Origin: Culex pipiens pallens
Taxonomy: Eukaryota; Arthropoda; Insecta; Diptera; Culicidae
DNA length: 64,000 nucleotides
Assembly (NCBI RefSeq): GCF_016801865.2
Contig: NC_068939.1
Coordinates: forward strand, 60,952,269-61,016,268
Reading direction: 5' to 3'
The notes under the pieces were generated by a model that saw only the letters and a list, made by a program, of their open reading frames with translations, searched no databases and was not told the DNA's origin. The position numbers were made by a program, and so were the translations under genes. Below, piece by piece: positions 1-12,613 of this stretch; the stretch's first letter is position 1, and every line of letters begins with the position of its first letter.

Positions 1-1880
1 AATCCGAAAAAAACAGTGTATTCAAAGCAAAAGTTAGTCGTCATCGTTCGAAACCAAGCCATCAATGTCATCTCGAACCGCCAGGTTCAGAGTGGTGATT
101 GCTGCATTGTAAGGTTGGTGGTGAATAATAATGGGAAAAATTAACAAAAAATAGGTGTGAATCAAACATGCAAACTATACAATACTAGCGGGTAAGAGCG
201 AACGTGTACATATCAATCGATGTTTCCCCTTAAGGGCAGCGCGCGGCTACGAATGAACGGTGAAATATGCCAAATGAAGCAAAAATCAAATTTTATTGAA
301 TCAAACACAACCACACTAACAGCGTAGTTTATTCTAATTTTCAAATAAGAAATCGTGGGTGAAGCAAAGCAAGAAACGTGAAAAACAGAAGAAACACATG
401 TATTATGATGGAAATGTTTTCAAAACCATACAGAGTATAAGCACGTAGAACTGCACTTGTAAAACGGACGACAAAAATGTATAGTTTAGGATCAGCAAAA
501 TGGAAAATACTGAAGCAAACAGAAAGTCCGAGAGCTTAGCACAAGAGAGTAAGCCACCAGCGAAGTGTGGCCGCTTGGGCATCCATAAATTTGACAATCA
601 CCACTTTGGGCTCTCGCAGAAAACCAAAAAAAAATAAAAAGAAAAGAAAAACCCCGAAAATCATTCAACTTACAATAATCGTGTTAGACGTTAAGAAGCG
701 CACCCACAGACGAAGAAGAAGATGAAAATGGCGAAGCGTTTGCTCAAGGAAATTGAGAGTATTATAAAAAAAAAACAAAAATGAAAACAAAAATCTTGGA
801 TTTGACGTTAAGACAAGCAGCAATCCACCTCGTGTCAACCCCACTTAATACATAAGAATCGTGTCGATCTACTTAGCGTTTTAGTGCGTGTAACAAAATC
901 CAAAGAAAAAAGAATGATAAAAATTAGTATGTAACGATTTTTATAATTCCGGTTTTATATTTTTTAAGGGTAATCCGCTCTCATGTGAATGGGGCAAAAG
1001 GGGGATTGTTTTATAACGAGAAATCAATTCAATGAATGTTACAAATCAATCAAAGGAGGATCATACAAAGGATTTTAGATTACTAGAGACAACATGGAAG
1101 AATCAACAACAATCTTGAGATATTCATTCAGTGTACATCGTTCGTTCGTTTCGCCAGGGAGCATTTTACTCTTGAGACAAAAATTTAAAATAAAACAAGA
1201 AAATCTACAGTTAAGCTGCACGTCACAATCACGACACTTCTTAGTCGTTTGTTACCCGTAACTTATAGCCTAAATCAAAAAAACAAATGTTTACACATTA
1301 TCACACATTTTCCACTCGAACTCTAAAACAAACTAAGACTCGTGAAAGTGAAAAGATACTAGAATAACCCAGCCGATCATTCATCCACCGGTGACTTAAT
1401 CCAGCAACACTGTACTGTACTGTTTAACCCCATATCGTGTCGTTAACATTAGATAGGAATTGAAACCAGCAGACAATCCGCAACACAGTTTTATACACTT
1501 CTCTATTGATTTTTTAAAATGTGTCTAACAAATCAGTTAAATTGTGTGCTTTTTATAATCCATTTTGTTATCAGCACATGCAAAACAGGACAAAAAATCT
1601 TAAAAGGCTCCCATTTTCGGAAATCAACCCTAACTGTAGCTAGATAATTATTTATTTCATGGCTGTGATAAAGAATTGGTTCATATCTTACCTAAGGCTT
1701 TCCAGCTTCAGCTGCTTTATTTTAGAAAAATGAAATTTTATCAAGGTTACACTGGTCAAGCTGAACGGCTTTTGTTAAGGAATTGTTGAAAATCATGACA
1801 AAACAAATTTTCCTGATATCCCGATTGTACCAGCGAAATAAAAAACTTGAACTATAGTTTGGTAACATCAAAAGCAGGGC
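1..1880. other. A-rich non-coding DNA, possible 3' UTR
   Basis: No convincing coding frame is present on either strand. The plus strand is strongly A-rich with many short A runs and no clear inverted repeats. A similar A-rich texture returns at about 6400-7130, after a block of inserted repeats. This fits a long 3' UTR of a plus-strand gene starting left of the window and ending near 7130, where it would converge with the minus-strand gene. That is inference; no coding exon is visible to prove it. Confidence 0.3.
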
Positions 1881-1895
1881 TGGCGATCAAAGATC

Positions 1896-4020
1896 AAAAC
1901 AGGCACTATAATATGGGTAATTCTCCACCAACTCACACAGCAGTTGCCCCGACCCCTCTTCGATTTGCGTGAAACTTTGTCCTAAGGGGTAACTTTTGTC
2001 CCTGATCACGAGTCCGTTTTTTGATATCTCGTGACGGAGGGGCGGTACGACCCCTTCCATTTTTGAACATGCGAAAACAGAGGTGTTTTTCAATGATTCG
2101 CAGCCTGAAACAGTGATGAGATAGAAAATTGGTGTCAAAGGGACTTTTATGTTAAATTAGACGATTGGATGGCGTACTCAGAATTCCGAAAAAACGTATT
2201 TTTCATCGAAAAAAACACTAAAAAAGTTTTAAAAATTCTCCAATTTTCCGTTACTCGACTGTAAAAAAATTTGGAACATGTCATTTTCTGGAAAATTTAA
2301 TGTACTTTTCGAATCTACATTGACCCAGAAGGGTCATTTTTTCATTTAGAACAAAGTTTTTCATTTTAAAATTTCGTGTTTTTTTCTAACTTTGCAGGGT
2401 TATTTTTTAGAGTGTAACAATGTTATACAAAAATGTAGAGCAGACAATTACAAAAAAAAAAATATATAGACATAAGGGGTTTGCTTATAAACATCGACGA
2501 CGAAACAAAGAGAATCGCAAAAAATAGTAGTTTATGCAACAAGTTGCAAAAAGAGGATTTTTTCAGCACGAGTGGTACATTTATCCAACGAGGTTCACCG
2601 AGTTGGATAAATACGAAGAGTGCTGAAAAAATTAAGTTTTGCAGCGAGTTCCATACAACATTTTTTGCAATTCCGAAAAACACCCATTGAGTGATATTTT
2701 AAGTCAAATTTTCATGTATGTTGTCAATAAATCGTTTAAATCAAAAAAATGTTGAAAAGTGTTACTTTTCGAAACAAGTTCTGAAAATTTCAACTTTTCA
2801 GCACCCATTTCAGTGCTGAAAAGTAGAACTTTTCAGCATTTATTTTGAAAAGTGTTGCTATTCGATTCTGTTATTTTTGGTACAGAAAAGTAGGCTATTT
2901 CGTCGTTCAAGAATGACAGGAAAAGTAAGTAGTTTCACGACGGAATTGCAAAAAATACTTTTTTGCAATTCCGTCGTGAAACTACTTACTTTTCCTGTCA
3001 TTTTTGAACGACGAAATAGCCTACTTTTCTGTACCAAAAATAACAGAATCGAATAGCAACACTTTTCAAAATAAATGCTGAAAAGTAACACTTTTTAGCA
3101 CTCAAATGGGTGCTGAAAAGTTAAACTTTAAAGCACTTGTTTCGAAAAGTAACACTTTTCAACATTTTTTTGATTTAAACGATTTATTGACAAAATATAT
3201 GAAAATTTGACATAAAATTTCACTCAGTTTGTGTTTTTTGGAATTGCAAAAAATGTTGTATGGAACTCGTTGCAAAACTTGATTTTTTCAGCACTCTTCG
3301 TATTTATCCAACTCGGTGAACCTCGTTGGATAAATGTACGACTCGTGCTGAAAAAATCCTCTTTTTGCAACTTGTTGCATAAACTACTATTTCAAAACTT
3401 TTTTTCGTAAAATCGCGATAACTCGTGATGTTTATAAGCAAACCCCTTATGTCTATATATCAAAATTTTTGTAATTGTCTGCTCTACAACTTTGTAGATC
3501 ATTGTAACACTCTAAAAAATAACCCTGCAAAGTTAGAAAAAAAACACGAAATCTTAAAATGAAAAATTTTGTTCTAAATGAAAAAATTACACTTCTGGGT
3601 CAATGTAGATTTGAAAAGTACATTAAATTTCCCATAAAATGACATGTTCCAAAAAATGTTACAGTCAAGTAACGGAAATGGGAGAATTTTTAAAACTTTT
3701 TTAGTGTTTTTTTCGATGAAAAATACGTTTTTTCGGAATTCTGAGTACGCCATCAAATCGGGCGTCTAATTTAACATAAAAGTCCCTTTGACACCAATTT
3801 TCTATCTCATCACCGTTTCAGGCTGCAAATTATTGAAAAACACCTCTGTTTTCGCATGTTCATAAATGGAAGGGGTCGTACCGCCCCTCCGTCACGAGAT
3901 ATCAAAAAACCGAACCTCGAATTCGTGATCAGGGACAAAATTTACCCCTTAGGACAAAGTTTCACGCAAATTGAAGGAGGGTCTGGGCAACTTTTCCCGA
4001 TTTCGTGTGAGTTGGTATAA
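1896..4020. repeat. 2.1-kb foldback element (near-palindrome)
   Basis: The left arm (from about 1915) reappears reverse-complemented on the right, ending near 4018. The centre is at 2957, where six A, TAC and six T are flanked by long matching arms. Outer arms carry the TTAGACG / CGTCTAA block at about 2155 and 3765. Inner arms carry the words ATTTATCCAAC and GCTGAAAA. Short open frames inside are artefacts of the arms. Related sequence recurs near 36150 and 38750-38880. No transposase is visible, so this is a non-autonomous foldback element. Confidence 0.85.
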
Positions 4021-4095
4021 CATCACAGACAAACAGACGTAAATCTTTGAATAATGTTATCAAAATCCAATCGATCCAGAATTTCCAGAAGCATT

Positions 4096-4955
4096 CATTA
4101 GGGTAGAGTAGTCATCAATGAGACACGGGGAACAATGATAAAATGGCTCTCACAAGTCGTAGTTTCAACCAATCAGGCTCATATTTGGGGGAAAGGTGTG
4201 TCTACTGGATACACGTCTGCCATATTAGTGGCTTTGGTTATGGACGCTCCCTTGAAAAGTTATTCATAAATGTTTGATTCTGGGGTGTAAAAGTAAATTA
4301 TGGACAAAAATTACTTTTTCGCTCGTAGGCTGCCATTTACACCAAAACTAATATTTCTTCAAATTTCTTTCGACGTTCCATAGGGATTAAGTTGGGCTAC
4401 AATGTCCTTTCATTAGATTTGGCCAAAATTTAGAATAAACTCAGAATCCAGGGCTTTTCAAAATCGATGGAAATCTTTCAAAACATGAATTAAAAGTGAT
4501 TTTTGGCATAATTATAGAGTTTAAACTTCATTAAACCAAAAATACAAAGTTATTTGGTATTAATATATGGATTTTACAAAATTGAAATACTTTTTAGTGT
4601 AACTTTTGTTATTAAAAGTTTCATGTTGGCAAAATTGCTCTAAAATGTTCAAGGCAAGTCACCTGCAATGGAACAATACAAAAACATGATGTTTTGCTAG
4701 AAAAATGTTGATTTTCGTAGAGTGTCTCATTGTTCCCCACCTGTCTCATTGTTCCTGCCAAGTGCGTCTACAATGAGACAGTTGAATAACTCTGGCTGTA
4801 AATGTCGGATCGATCTCATATTTTTGTCAATGTTAGAACACATTAAAAGAATGATAATGCAACTAAAAGCTCATTAAAACATGCTGATGAAAAAATTAGA
4901 AAAATCGTTGAAAGTTGAAAACCAAAAGTGTCTCATTGATGACTACCCTACCCTA
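4096..4955. repeat. Foldback MITE with TA duplication
   Basis: The left end reads GGGTAGAGTAGTCATCAATG and the right end is its near-exact reverse complement, each bordered by TA. The interior repeats the words TCTCATTGTTCC and GAGACA. There is no coding capacity. TA target duplication suggests a Tc1/mariner-type source. Confidence 0.8.
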
Positions 4956-5387
4956 CATGTAAGTTCAACGAATAATTACTCTAATTATTGATTAAAAATT
5001 ATTAAAAACTAAACCTTTACTTATTCACCAAATATTAAACAAACAAAAGCCGCCCATTCCAATTTCCCCCAAAGAATCGTAACTAATGGAAAGCAGGCCT
5101 GAAATTGTTAGATATGTTTCATACATTTAGTTCGTCCATGCAAATTTTCATACAATTTTGGTGGCTGTCCATACAAAAAGGCTATCAAAATATTCAAAAG
5201 GATTTTCTAATCGATGTGTTGGTCACAATTGGGTCCTAAAATTAGGCTCAAATTTGTTATATTATTGTTCACAGCTTATTTTTCGGAGTACGATGGCCCT
5301 TTGTGCGACAGCAATGGATTTAAAATGGATTTTTAAATTAATTTTTAAAAATGTACTTCGCGACGCTTCTTGACACAAAAGAACCTG

Positions 5388-5829
5388 CTTGACAGCTCGT
5401 TCCAACAGGAGCAAAGTTGATCCATCAGAAAAATGTTGTGCTTTCAATATTTTTTTTATTAAAATGAAAGAAAGTTATCGGAAAAGGTTTTTAATCGAGT
5501 TTTTCCCTAGTGTATTTAAAAATTTACTTAGAGCTTTAGGACCCTATTATTTTGCAGTATTGCCATTTTTTCTTAAAATTCATTTTTGAGAAACGTGAAA
5601 GAAAATCTCATCCTAAAAAAATTGGTTGACCGAATCCTCAGTAAATTGCTGTTATAGGCCTAAAATCGTACTGGTAGGGTCCTTAGGCCTATGACAATTT
5701 TTAAGTACAGCGGTTAAAACACGATTAAACACAATATCTAATCACTTTTTTTTTCATTTTAATGCAAACAAACAAATTGACAAGACAACATTGTTTCGAT
5801 GGATCAACAACTTTGAACGAGCTGTGAAA
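5388..5829. repeat. Foldback element of about 440 bp
   Basis: The left end (GACAGCTCGTTCC, then GATCCATC and ATGTTGTG) pairs with the right end (CAACATTG, GATGGATC, then GAACGAGCTGTG). It holds no coding frame of note. The flanking DNA at 5100-5388 and 5830-6400 shows no gene. Confidence 0.65.
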
Positions 5830-7130
5830 ATTACCTTTTCTGTAATTTCATAAAATTCATTTTAAGACCAAAATTAACCATGTTTACAAAAGCTGGTAAT
5901 TTTTGTTTATAAATCATTTCAAAAATCGATCAAACTGCAGTAAGTCATCTTTATTAAGCTTGTGGCTGATTCCAGTACCTGTAAAAATGCAGGGGTCAAG
6001 TCTCCCTAATTACACTTGTGTGAACAATTGATCGTAAAAATAGTATGACGATAAATTTAACGTCAAATGCGTAAGGTTTTGTAGTTGATAGCACTTTTTT
6101 CGAAAAATGTGGATTGAATAAAGGAAAAATTTTCTACCCCGGTGCCGACGTGATACAGGCTAGGGATCAAGCGTCCCCGGGGATAAAGTCTCTCCACTCT
6201 CCACTACCAATCTGAAGTTTTGCCTTCGATCAATCGTGTAAATAATCTTTGACTAGTTTAAAAATAATTAAAATTGCCATAATGAATTTCTAATTATCAA
6301 ATTTGACCAATGAATTGTTGATTGAATTATGTCTTTTTGTTTGTGACAATTTCATCACAAAATTAGCAAATCAAAGGAGTTCATAGATTCATAATCTTAT
6401 CCCAAAAAAAAAACAAAAATACACCAGCCCTGCTTATGAAATAAACAACCGAACACTTAAATGAAATTTCAACAACAAACAAAAACAACAACAAAAATAT
6501 ACTAAGTTGATTACTCAAAGCTTCTAACCATGTTTGCCCAAGAAAGCAAAGATCGTATTTACACCACTATCTATTTTTGTACAGACATACCAGAAAGAGA
6601 GAGCAAAAATTTACAACAAATCGCTGTAGTCACTATTTTTGTGCATTTTACCAACAAACAAAAACAAACCAAAAGTGAATCCTCATTTGACAGCTTGCAG
6701 CTTGCTGCAGAACTACATATTCTGAGCAAAACCAAAACCGTAATAAAAAAACACTGTTAATCCAAAGCGACAAATACAACTACTAGCAATGTAATGTTAA
6801 AAGTCAAAGTCAAATCTCGATGTTTTGAAGCAAGCGCAAACACACAAACACACAAGCATTTTTGGGCTCTAGCAACAAAGGCACTTAGATTTTAAAAGAC
6901 GTACATATATTTTACAAAAAAAGCTTGCAACTTAAACAACTTGATGTACACGAGCATGCGAAAGCAGCAAATCATACACACTTTCTTTCCTATTAACTAT
7001 TGAGCATCAACAGCAAAAACACACACATCATTGTAAAATGACCGAATTGTACTGTGAACGTGGTTAACTATTTTGAGCATAAGTCGAAAATAAAAACTTG
7101 ATGAGAGAAAATAAACCAAAAAGATAATGC
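5830..7130. other. Gene-free A-rich DNA
   Basis: No coding exon was found. From about 6400 the plus strand is again A-rich with runs of ACA and CAAA, like the first 1.9 kb. An AATAAA-type signal on the plus strand near 7088 (AAAATAAAAAC) could end a plus-strand transcript there. This is only a possibility. Confidence 0.3.
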
Positions 7131-7160
7131 AAACACCATGGTATTCAAGTAAAGTAACAT

Positions 7161-7166
7161 TTTATT
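7161..7166 (-). terminator. Poly(A) signal of the 7223-8544 gene
   Basis: The plus strand reads TTTATT, that is AATAAA on the minus strand, 57 bp past the minus-strand stop codon. This is a typical distance for a compact insect 3' UTR. Confidence 0.6.
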
Positions 7167-7222
7167 TCTCAGTCTTATCACACTTAAAAAAACGGTCCCA
7201 AATCATGTCTGCAGAAGTTCTT

Positions 7223-8544
7223 CTACTCTTTGCTGGTGAACAGCTTCTCCACCGGCAGTTGCAGCGGGTTGAGATTCGAATCGGCAAATAGCACGTCCAG
7301 GGCGGCGTTGCTCGAGCTCACCGGAACGGAGCTCATCGGGGGCAGAATGTTCTGCAGGCGGTTCCGCAGCAGGGCGGCGTTCTCGTTGTTGTCCGATTGG
7401 CGCAGCTGGGACCAGGTTTCCTGGAAAAAATTATTTGTTTTGCGTTATGTCTTCTCTGAAAGTGGAGAACATTATAATAATCTCCTGTGTTACTGAAGCA
7501 ACCGGAAATTTTACCAAATTTGAAGCGACTTTGACACCGACTCAAATCAAGTCCGCCCCATATTTAATTTCGTCAATATTGGGTTAATGATGCCGTTTGG
7601 TTCGAAATCATGTTAACTATCAGAAAAAACCAATAAACTTTATTACTTTGTTCCAGAAAACCGTAGAAAATTAACTTTTTCGTGAAATTCTAACACGTAA
7701 CCTTATGGGCGGGACAAATTTGATTGCGTTTTTCTCGGCTTGCTGTTTTTACATATGGGACGAACTCGATTATAGCGGCAATGACCAGCTCTCTAAAAAG
7801 ACTCGACTCCACCGATTTCGATTTCAACAACAACTGCTATACAAGATCTCGACTCCCACTTCGCAGCCCCGATTAACTCTTTGAAAGTCCTCAGTTGATC
7901 ATACCAATAAGACAATTTCGAAGCACAACGACGACTGAAGCTATACTGCTCCAGGAATTTCTTGGCAGGAACTTAACATTTCTAGATCTATAACACAGTC
8001 TCTATTGAGAGAGAGAAAACCTCTTCTTCCTACCCACCTCATAAACCTCCTTCAGCACCTTCGCCGTGGCCTCGTTCATCTCCTGCACCGGATGGCCCAG
8101 CATCATGTTGGACAGATTCAGGTACAGCAACCTAAAGTCCACCCCATTCGCGTTTTTCACTTCCGGAAACTGCTCCGTATTGGCAATCACCTTCATCGCC
8201 AACGCCAGCTCGTTATTGCAGGTGTCCTTCAACCCCGCAGACTGCATCAGCTCGCACCAGTTGGTGACCTGCACAAACTCCGCGCAGTCCCCCATCCGGG
8301 CGTACACGCACTCCTCCGACTTGGTGGCAAAATCGTTCACGAACGCGTCCAGATCGATCCGTCTGTACCGTTCCAGGTACTTTGTGGTGACGATCTTATC
8401 CGGCTGCTGGGACCCGAACTGCTGCAGGGCCCCATCCAGATGGCTCCTGAAGGGCCGATTGTCCAAGCTGGTTGGCGCCCGGATGTCACCGGTGGTCGTG
8501 TCGACCCGGTTGTCACCGCCGTGCTTCGTGTCGTCGTCGGCCAT
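7223..8544 (-). CDS. Two-exon gene, 234-aa protein of unknown function
   Basis: Exon 1 is 8544 down to 8038 (169 codons, starting MADDDTKHGG) and exon 2 is 7420 down to 7223 (65 codons and TAG). The junction is GAG|GTGGGT and TTTTTCCAG|GAA, phase 0, with an intron of 617 bp. Exon 1 codon use is GC-rich and gene-like compared with its surroundings. The protein has a polar N-terminus and a probably helical middle with several cysteines (residues about 78-110, including CVYARMGDC). A second helical stretch (about 120-170) is followed by a Ser/Pro-rich tail ending LFTSKE. I see no signal peptide or membrane segment and do not recognise the family. It is probably a conserved intracellular insect protein. 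The intron holds a 240-bp MITE, also found at 25.1 kb. Confidence 0.8.
7541..7781. repeat. MITE copy in the intron of the 7.2-8.5 kb gene
   Basis: The ends CAAATCAAGTCCG and TATGGGACGA form an imperfect inverted pair. The whole unit recurs at 25119-25363 with about 85% identity by eye, including the words GTTAATGATGC and CTAACACGTA. Confidence 0.7.
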
Positions 8545-9110
8545 GGCGCACTGGAACTAGATTAAATCGAAGTTCAAGAGCAATGTTTTCAAACAGTAAG
8601 AATCTGGTGATCAAAATAAAATTAACAAAAACAACAACACTGTTTACGACTCAAATGGCACAGCTCTACCGAGCATGCGCAGTGTTATGCAAGCCATACA
8701 CTTGTAAAGTTTCCCACGTGTTCAAATCGACCGTTATGTGTCGCTAGAACAAGGTAAGCTAGGGAAAAGGTGGAATCAAACGCTATGTTTTATTAAGGTG
8801 AAACGGGAAGCCAGCCTCTCTCCAGTTTTAGGAACCACCTTTAAGGCTCTGAAAGGCATCATTCCCGATCGGCCATTTGGCGGCCATGTTTGTTTTAGAA
8901 AAAAACATTCAAATCAGAATGTTTCAATCAAAAAATGGTTCTTTGTGTTGTTTGTAGAAGCATTTTATGTATAGTGATTATTATTTTTTTCATTTCAATT
9001 TACTATTTCTAGACCCTGAACTAAGAACCATCATTGACAGTCATTGTCCCAAAAGTGAAAGACCCCATTTACCACCATAAACAAAACACTGTAAATTAAA
9101 AACATTACTT
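8545..9110. other. 5' flank of the minus-strand gene; no further gene seen
   Basis: The segment 8545-8760 is the likely 5' UTR and promoter side of the minus-strand gene. Past 8760 I see no conserved coding frame. Short frames on the plus strand lack splice or codon support. Confidence 0.4.
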
Positions 9111-9790
9111 AATCCACCTTTAGGTGGTTGGTGCATTCCTCGCAATCATAAAGTGAATACACAATTGTTTAAACAACCTCAAAAAAGTGTATAAATAACA
9201 CTTATTTCTATTAAAATATCAGAGATCCGGCCTGAAAAAAGTGTATTAAAACACTAAAGAACTTATAACTTTTGATAGGCTTGTCAGATCTTCAATCTTG
9301 TTGGAAAGGTCTTTTGATTACCTATCCAACGATGGGTCGCATGATAGATCCGGACAACTTTTTCATCAACATATTTGAGATCCGGCTTAAAAAGGTGTAT
9401 AAATAACTCTTAAGTGCTTATAACTTTTGATGGGATCATCAGATCTCCAATCTTTTGAACGTGTTAGAAAGGTCTTTCAAATACCTTTTTTAACAATATA
9501 TAGCATGACGGGTTTTCTTACAAAAACCACCCTTTTCACAATCTTACAAAGTTTAGCTTAAATAATTTTTTTTAGCATAACTTTTGAAGTACTTTTCTAA
9601 ACCTCATAATATTAACTAGGGTCTTGTGGGACTCCAAGACGGATTGAATGAGACCGGAGATGATCGTGTGCAGACATTCGTTCAGAATTTGATTCTGAGT
9701 CGATAGGTATACGTGAAGGTGGGTCTACGAGGTCGAATTAAGAAGTTCATTTTTCGAGTGATTTTATAGCCTTTCCTCATTGAGGTGAGG
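9110..9790. repeat. Dispersed repeat with internal tandem units
   Basis: It starts with TTAATCCACCTTTAGGTGG and ends near CCTCATTGAGGTGAGGAAG. Internal units repeat AGATCCGGC, GGTCTTTTGATTACC-type and ACTTTTGATGG words about every 140 bp. The same words occur at 28640-28760 and 29930-30565. There is no coding frame, so it is an old non-autonomous element. Confidence 0.65.
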
Positions 9791-9871
9791 AAGCCAAAAA
9801 ATAGAACGATTCTGGATATGATAGATTGCTTGTATCATATCCAGAAATTGGATTTAGTTGAGAAGAAGTTT

Positions 9872-10084
9872 TATAGAAACTATCCAGGTTTTTTAAGCGA
9901 AGATGGCATTCGAATTGCGAACATCCGAAATGTCAAAATCGCGCAGTAGCACCAACATTAGAAAACAAATGTGGCTGTCATGCCATGGCACACTTTTTTC
10001 GGAATATTGGTACCACTGCGTGATTTTGACATTTCGGACGTTCACCATTCAAACGCCATCTTCGCTTAAAAACCTGGATAGTCC
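9872..10084. repeat. Foldback MITE of about 210 bp
   Basis: The left arm ACTATCCAGG, then AAGCGAAGATGGC and ATGTCAAAATC, is mirrored by GATTTTGACAT, GCCATCTTCGCTT and CCTGGATAGT. The arms are about 70 bp. A plus-strand frame that runs through it is an artefact. Confidence 0.8.
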
Positions 10085-10850
10085 TCAAACAGGACATGTT
10101 GGAGACCTCAAATCCTGCCAAACTTCCTGTCAACTAAAATTCATTTATATTTTTAGTCTGCAACCCAACGATCTACTATTATTAACGGTATTTTCCTTCA
10201 AACTAATCTACAAACTCGATCCTGCTTCGGTGGCTCAGGTTGATCCATATTTCCATTAGACTGTCAGTCCAAATCTCCATATGAAAAGTTTGAATGCTTT
10301 CCATGAACATTGTGTCAGCTATAAATCTGGGATTCCCGTTTTATCCACCCAGTGGTTCGAACGGCGGCTAGATAATGATTGGAATAATTTAAATATGTTG
10401 GAAATCAGATTGTATGATTAATATGACGAGCCTCCCATTTCTATAAATGCCGTTTGTGCCTATCTATTACGTAGTTAATGCTTATCACTTCAATATGCTA
10501 CAAATTCAATTCAGTGTCACGCCCACAAAGTAATATTCGATTTGTTTGAAGTGTGCTATCTAAGGATTACATATTTATTTTGCATACCTGTATTACTGAT
10601 TGATAAGCATTTGTAAACTACAGATTAGGAATTGTCGTCATTCTAGGGTTTTGACGTAAAACTGTTTTTTTACATGGAATGATTTGACACAACTATATTT
10701 TTTAATGCATTTAATATTGTTGGTTAGTTTTGAAAATAAATTACTCTAAACAACACGAAAACGAAAAAAAAACTCGAGAGTACAATTTTTTTCGCAATTG
10801 AAGTTTTAAAAGCTCAATAAATTTCTGTCTACACAGCTAAAAAAGTAGCA
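10085..10850. other. Gene-free AT-rich DNA
   Basis: No coding exon, RNA gene or obvious inverted repeat was seen. Composition is AT-rich and unremarkable. Confidence 0.4.
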
Positions 10851-11008
10851 ATCCAGCTGCGTGTAAAAGGCCTGGGTGTAAAATAATTATTGCATTATTT
10901 TATGCAATTTTATGTGATTTTACACCCTGAAATATTTAGCCCATCAGCCCATCTTACTTGACCGAAATGGCAAGCTGATATATGTGTTTATCCATTCAGC
11001 TTTACATC

Positions 11009-11082
11009 GGTCTGATGGCCGAGTGGGCTAAGGCACCAGTCCTTACTGTTGGAGCTGGGTTTGAATCCCGTCGGTTGCAACT
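11009..11082 (+). repeat. tRNA-derived sequence (SINE head or tRNA relic)
   Basis: The sequence has an A-box-like GATGGCCGAGTGGGCTAAGG and a B-box-like GGGTTTGAATCCC at tRNA spacing, resembling a Ser/Leu-type tRNA. The anticodon arm does not form a clean stem with a 7-base loop. It is followed by a T run, a possible Pol III stop. I read it as a tRNA-derived element, not a working tRNA gene. Confidence 0.55.
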
Positions 11083-11174
11083 TTTTTTTGTGTTTGCAAA
11101 AATTGTACATACAGCGTGTAACACTTAAAAGTGTTTATTTCGACGAAAGTGATGTGCATGCCATTTTACCATCG

Positions 11175-11415
11175 GATTTTTTGCTGTGTATACACAGTAA
11201 TTTTTTTTGTAAATTTGCAAGGTGTAATTTTGGAAGGTTGAATATTAACTCTTTTATGATTTAATTTTACCTCAATTTAAACTGAAAAAGTGACAAAACA
11301 CCAGAAAAGTGGTGAAATTGCAAGTTTTCAGAGGTAAAATTTCCCTTTTTTTCTGACATTAAAGATGTACCCCTTCCCAGTTGTAATATTACCACGATTA
11401 GTTTACTGTATATTT
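11175..11415. repeat. MITE family A, copy 1
   Basis: This copy shares the internal order TGGAAGGTTGAATATTA, CTCTTTTATGAT, ACACCAGAAAAGTGG and CCCCTTCCCAG with units at 11790, 21040 and 21330. Ends are short T/A-rich inverted repeats (ACAGTAA / TTTACTGTA). Confidence 0.75.
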
Positions 11416-11786
11416 AGCCTTTCTTGAATATTCTACTAAAATCAACATAGAACCACCCTTCAAACTATGATATTCCAAAAGTAAATTGCTCAAAATCCCA
11501 TACAAATTGCAGAACTACTAAAACTTAAACAAGTTCCAATCTCCAGGTGAGTTTCTCCTGTCATAATACTATATAATAAGTACGGAATTTACCACAAAGT
11601 GAATACCTATATGCAGCAATTTTTTATTTTGAAATAAAATGGTTTAGATTTTTCTGAATTTTGAATGTCGGTCGCATTAAAAATAATATTTCTTGATTTG
11701 TTTGAAATAAAAAAAATCTATCACTTGTAAAAAATTACAGTTTTCAAGAATCAAATTGATACTTCTCGGTTCACAACTTCTAACCA

Positions 11787-11987
11787 AACACAGCAAAAAA
11801 AATGTAAATTTGGAAGGTTGAATATTACCTCTTTTATGATGTAATTTTACCACAATTTAGACAGAAAAAGTGACATTACACCAGAAAAGTGGTAAAATTT
11901 CCAGAGGTAAAATACACCTTTTTCTGACATAAAAGATGTACCCCTTCCCAGATGTAATATTACCATGATTTATTTATTTTTTCTGTG
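11787..11987. repeat. MITE family A, copy 2
   Basis: This is the same unit as at 11175, with the words GGAAGGTTGAATATTACC, CCAGAAAAGTGG and CCCCTTCCCAGATG. It lies about 290 bp upstream of the kappa-B motif before PGRP-LA. Confidence 0.75.
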
Positions 11988-12274
11988 AAGGTTAGTTTAA
12001 TAATAGAGACAAATTACAATATTCAATCACTAAACAAGTACAATACAGAAAAAGAAATATAATTGCCTGCAATAAACTCAACCAATACATTTCTTCACAG
12101 TCACATCAAGTGTTAGCACAATCCCCTCACACACATTGCATAATATTTTACATGTGATCTAGAGGGTGCATCTCTACCTCCAATTCAAGTATTCTACTTC
12201 TTGAATCCCACTTGGAGAAGTCCTTTCCCCTCAAACAACATGACATGCCACAATATCACAATTAGCTAAGCGCC

Positions 12275-12284
12275 GGAATTTCCC
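12275..12284 (+). promoter_or_regulatory. kappa-B-like site upstream of PGRP-LA
   Basis: GGAATTTCCC is the reverse complement of GGGAAATTCC and matches the Rel consensus GGGRNNYYCC. It lies 330 bp before the PGRP-LA start codon in DNA free of repeats. The identical 10-mer stands upstream of the 26 kb PGRP gene and of PGRP-LC. Binding by Relish (REL2-type) is inference. Confidence 0.55.
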
Positions 12285-12613
12285 GCGGATCGAGCTCGCA
12301 CATGAAACCCGATCTCAATGTATTCATCATCCGTACGTGCGACCGCAGAGCTTTTAGTACCTAACTAGCCGGTTTACAGAGCAGAGTGCATACAGAATAT
12401 CCGCGCCGCTATCACGTTCAACAATTCAATACCTCACAGTGCAAACATTCACCTTTCCTGTGGCGTTGATATTCGTTCGTGAGTGTAATTATTGCACAGT
12501 TCTCGTGGAACCTTCCATCGGATTAGTGCGGTGTCTTAAAGCGGAAATTGTGACGTTCTCACGAACTCTCCGTTCCTGAAGTCGTGAGTTGCGTGCCAAA
12601 AGCAACACCTACC

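Noticed and set aside
8005..8565. Plus-strand frames of 164-186 codons opposite the 8.0-8.5 kb gene
   Set aside because: They are shadows of the GC-rich minus-strand exon, which has proper splice sites and a poly(A) signal.
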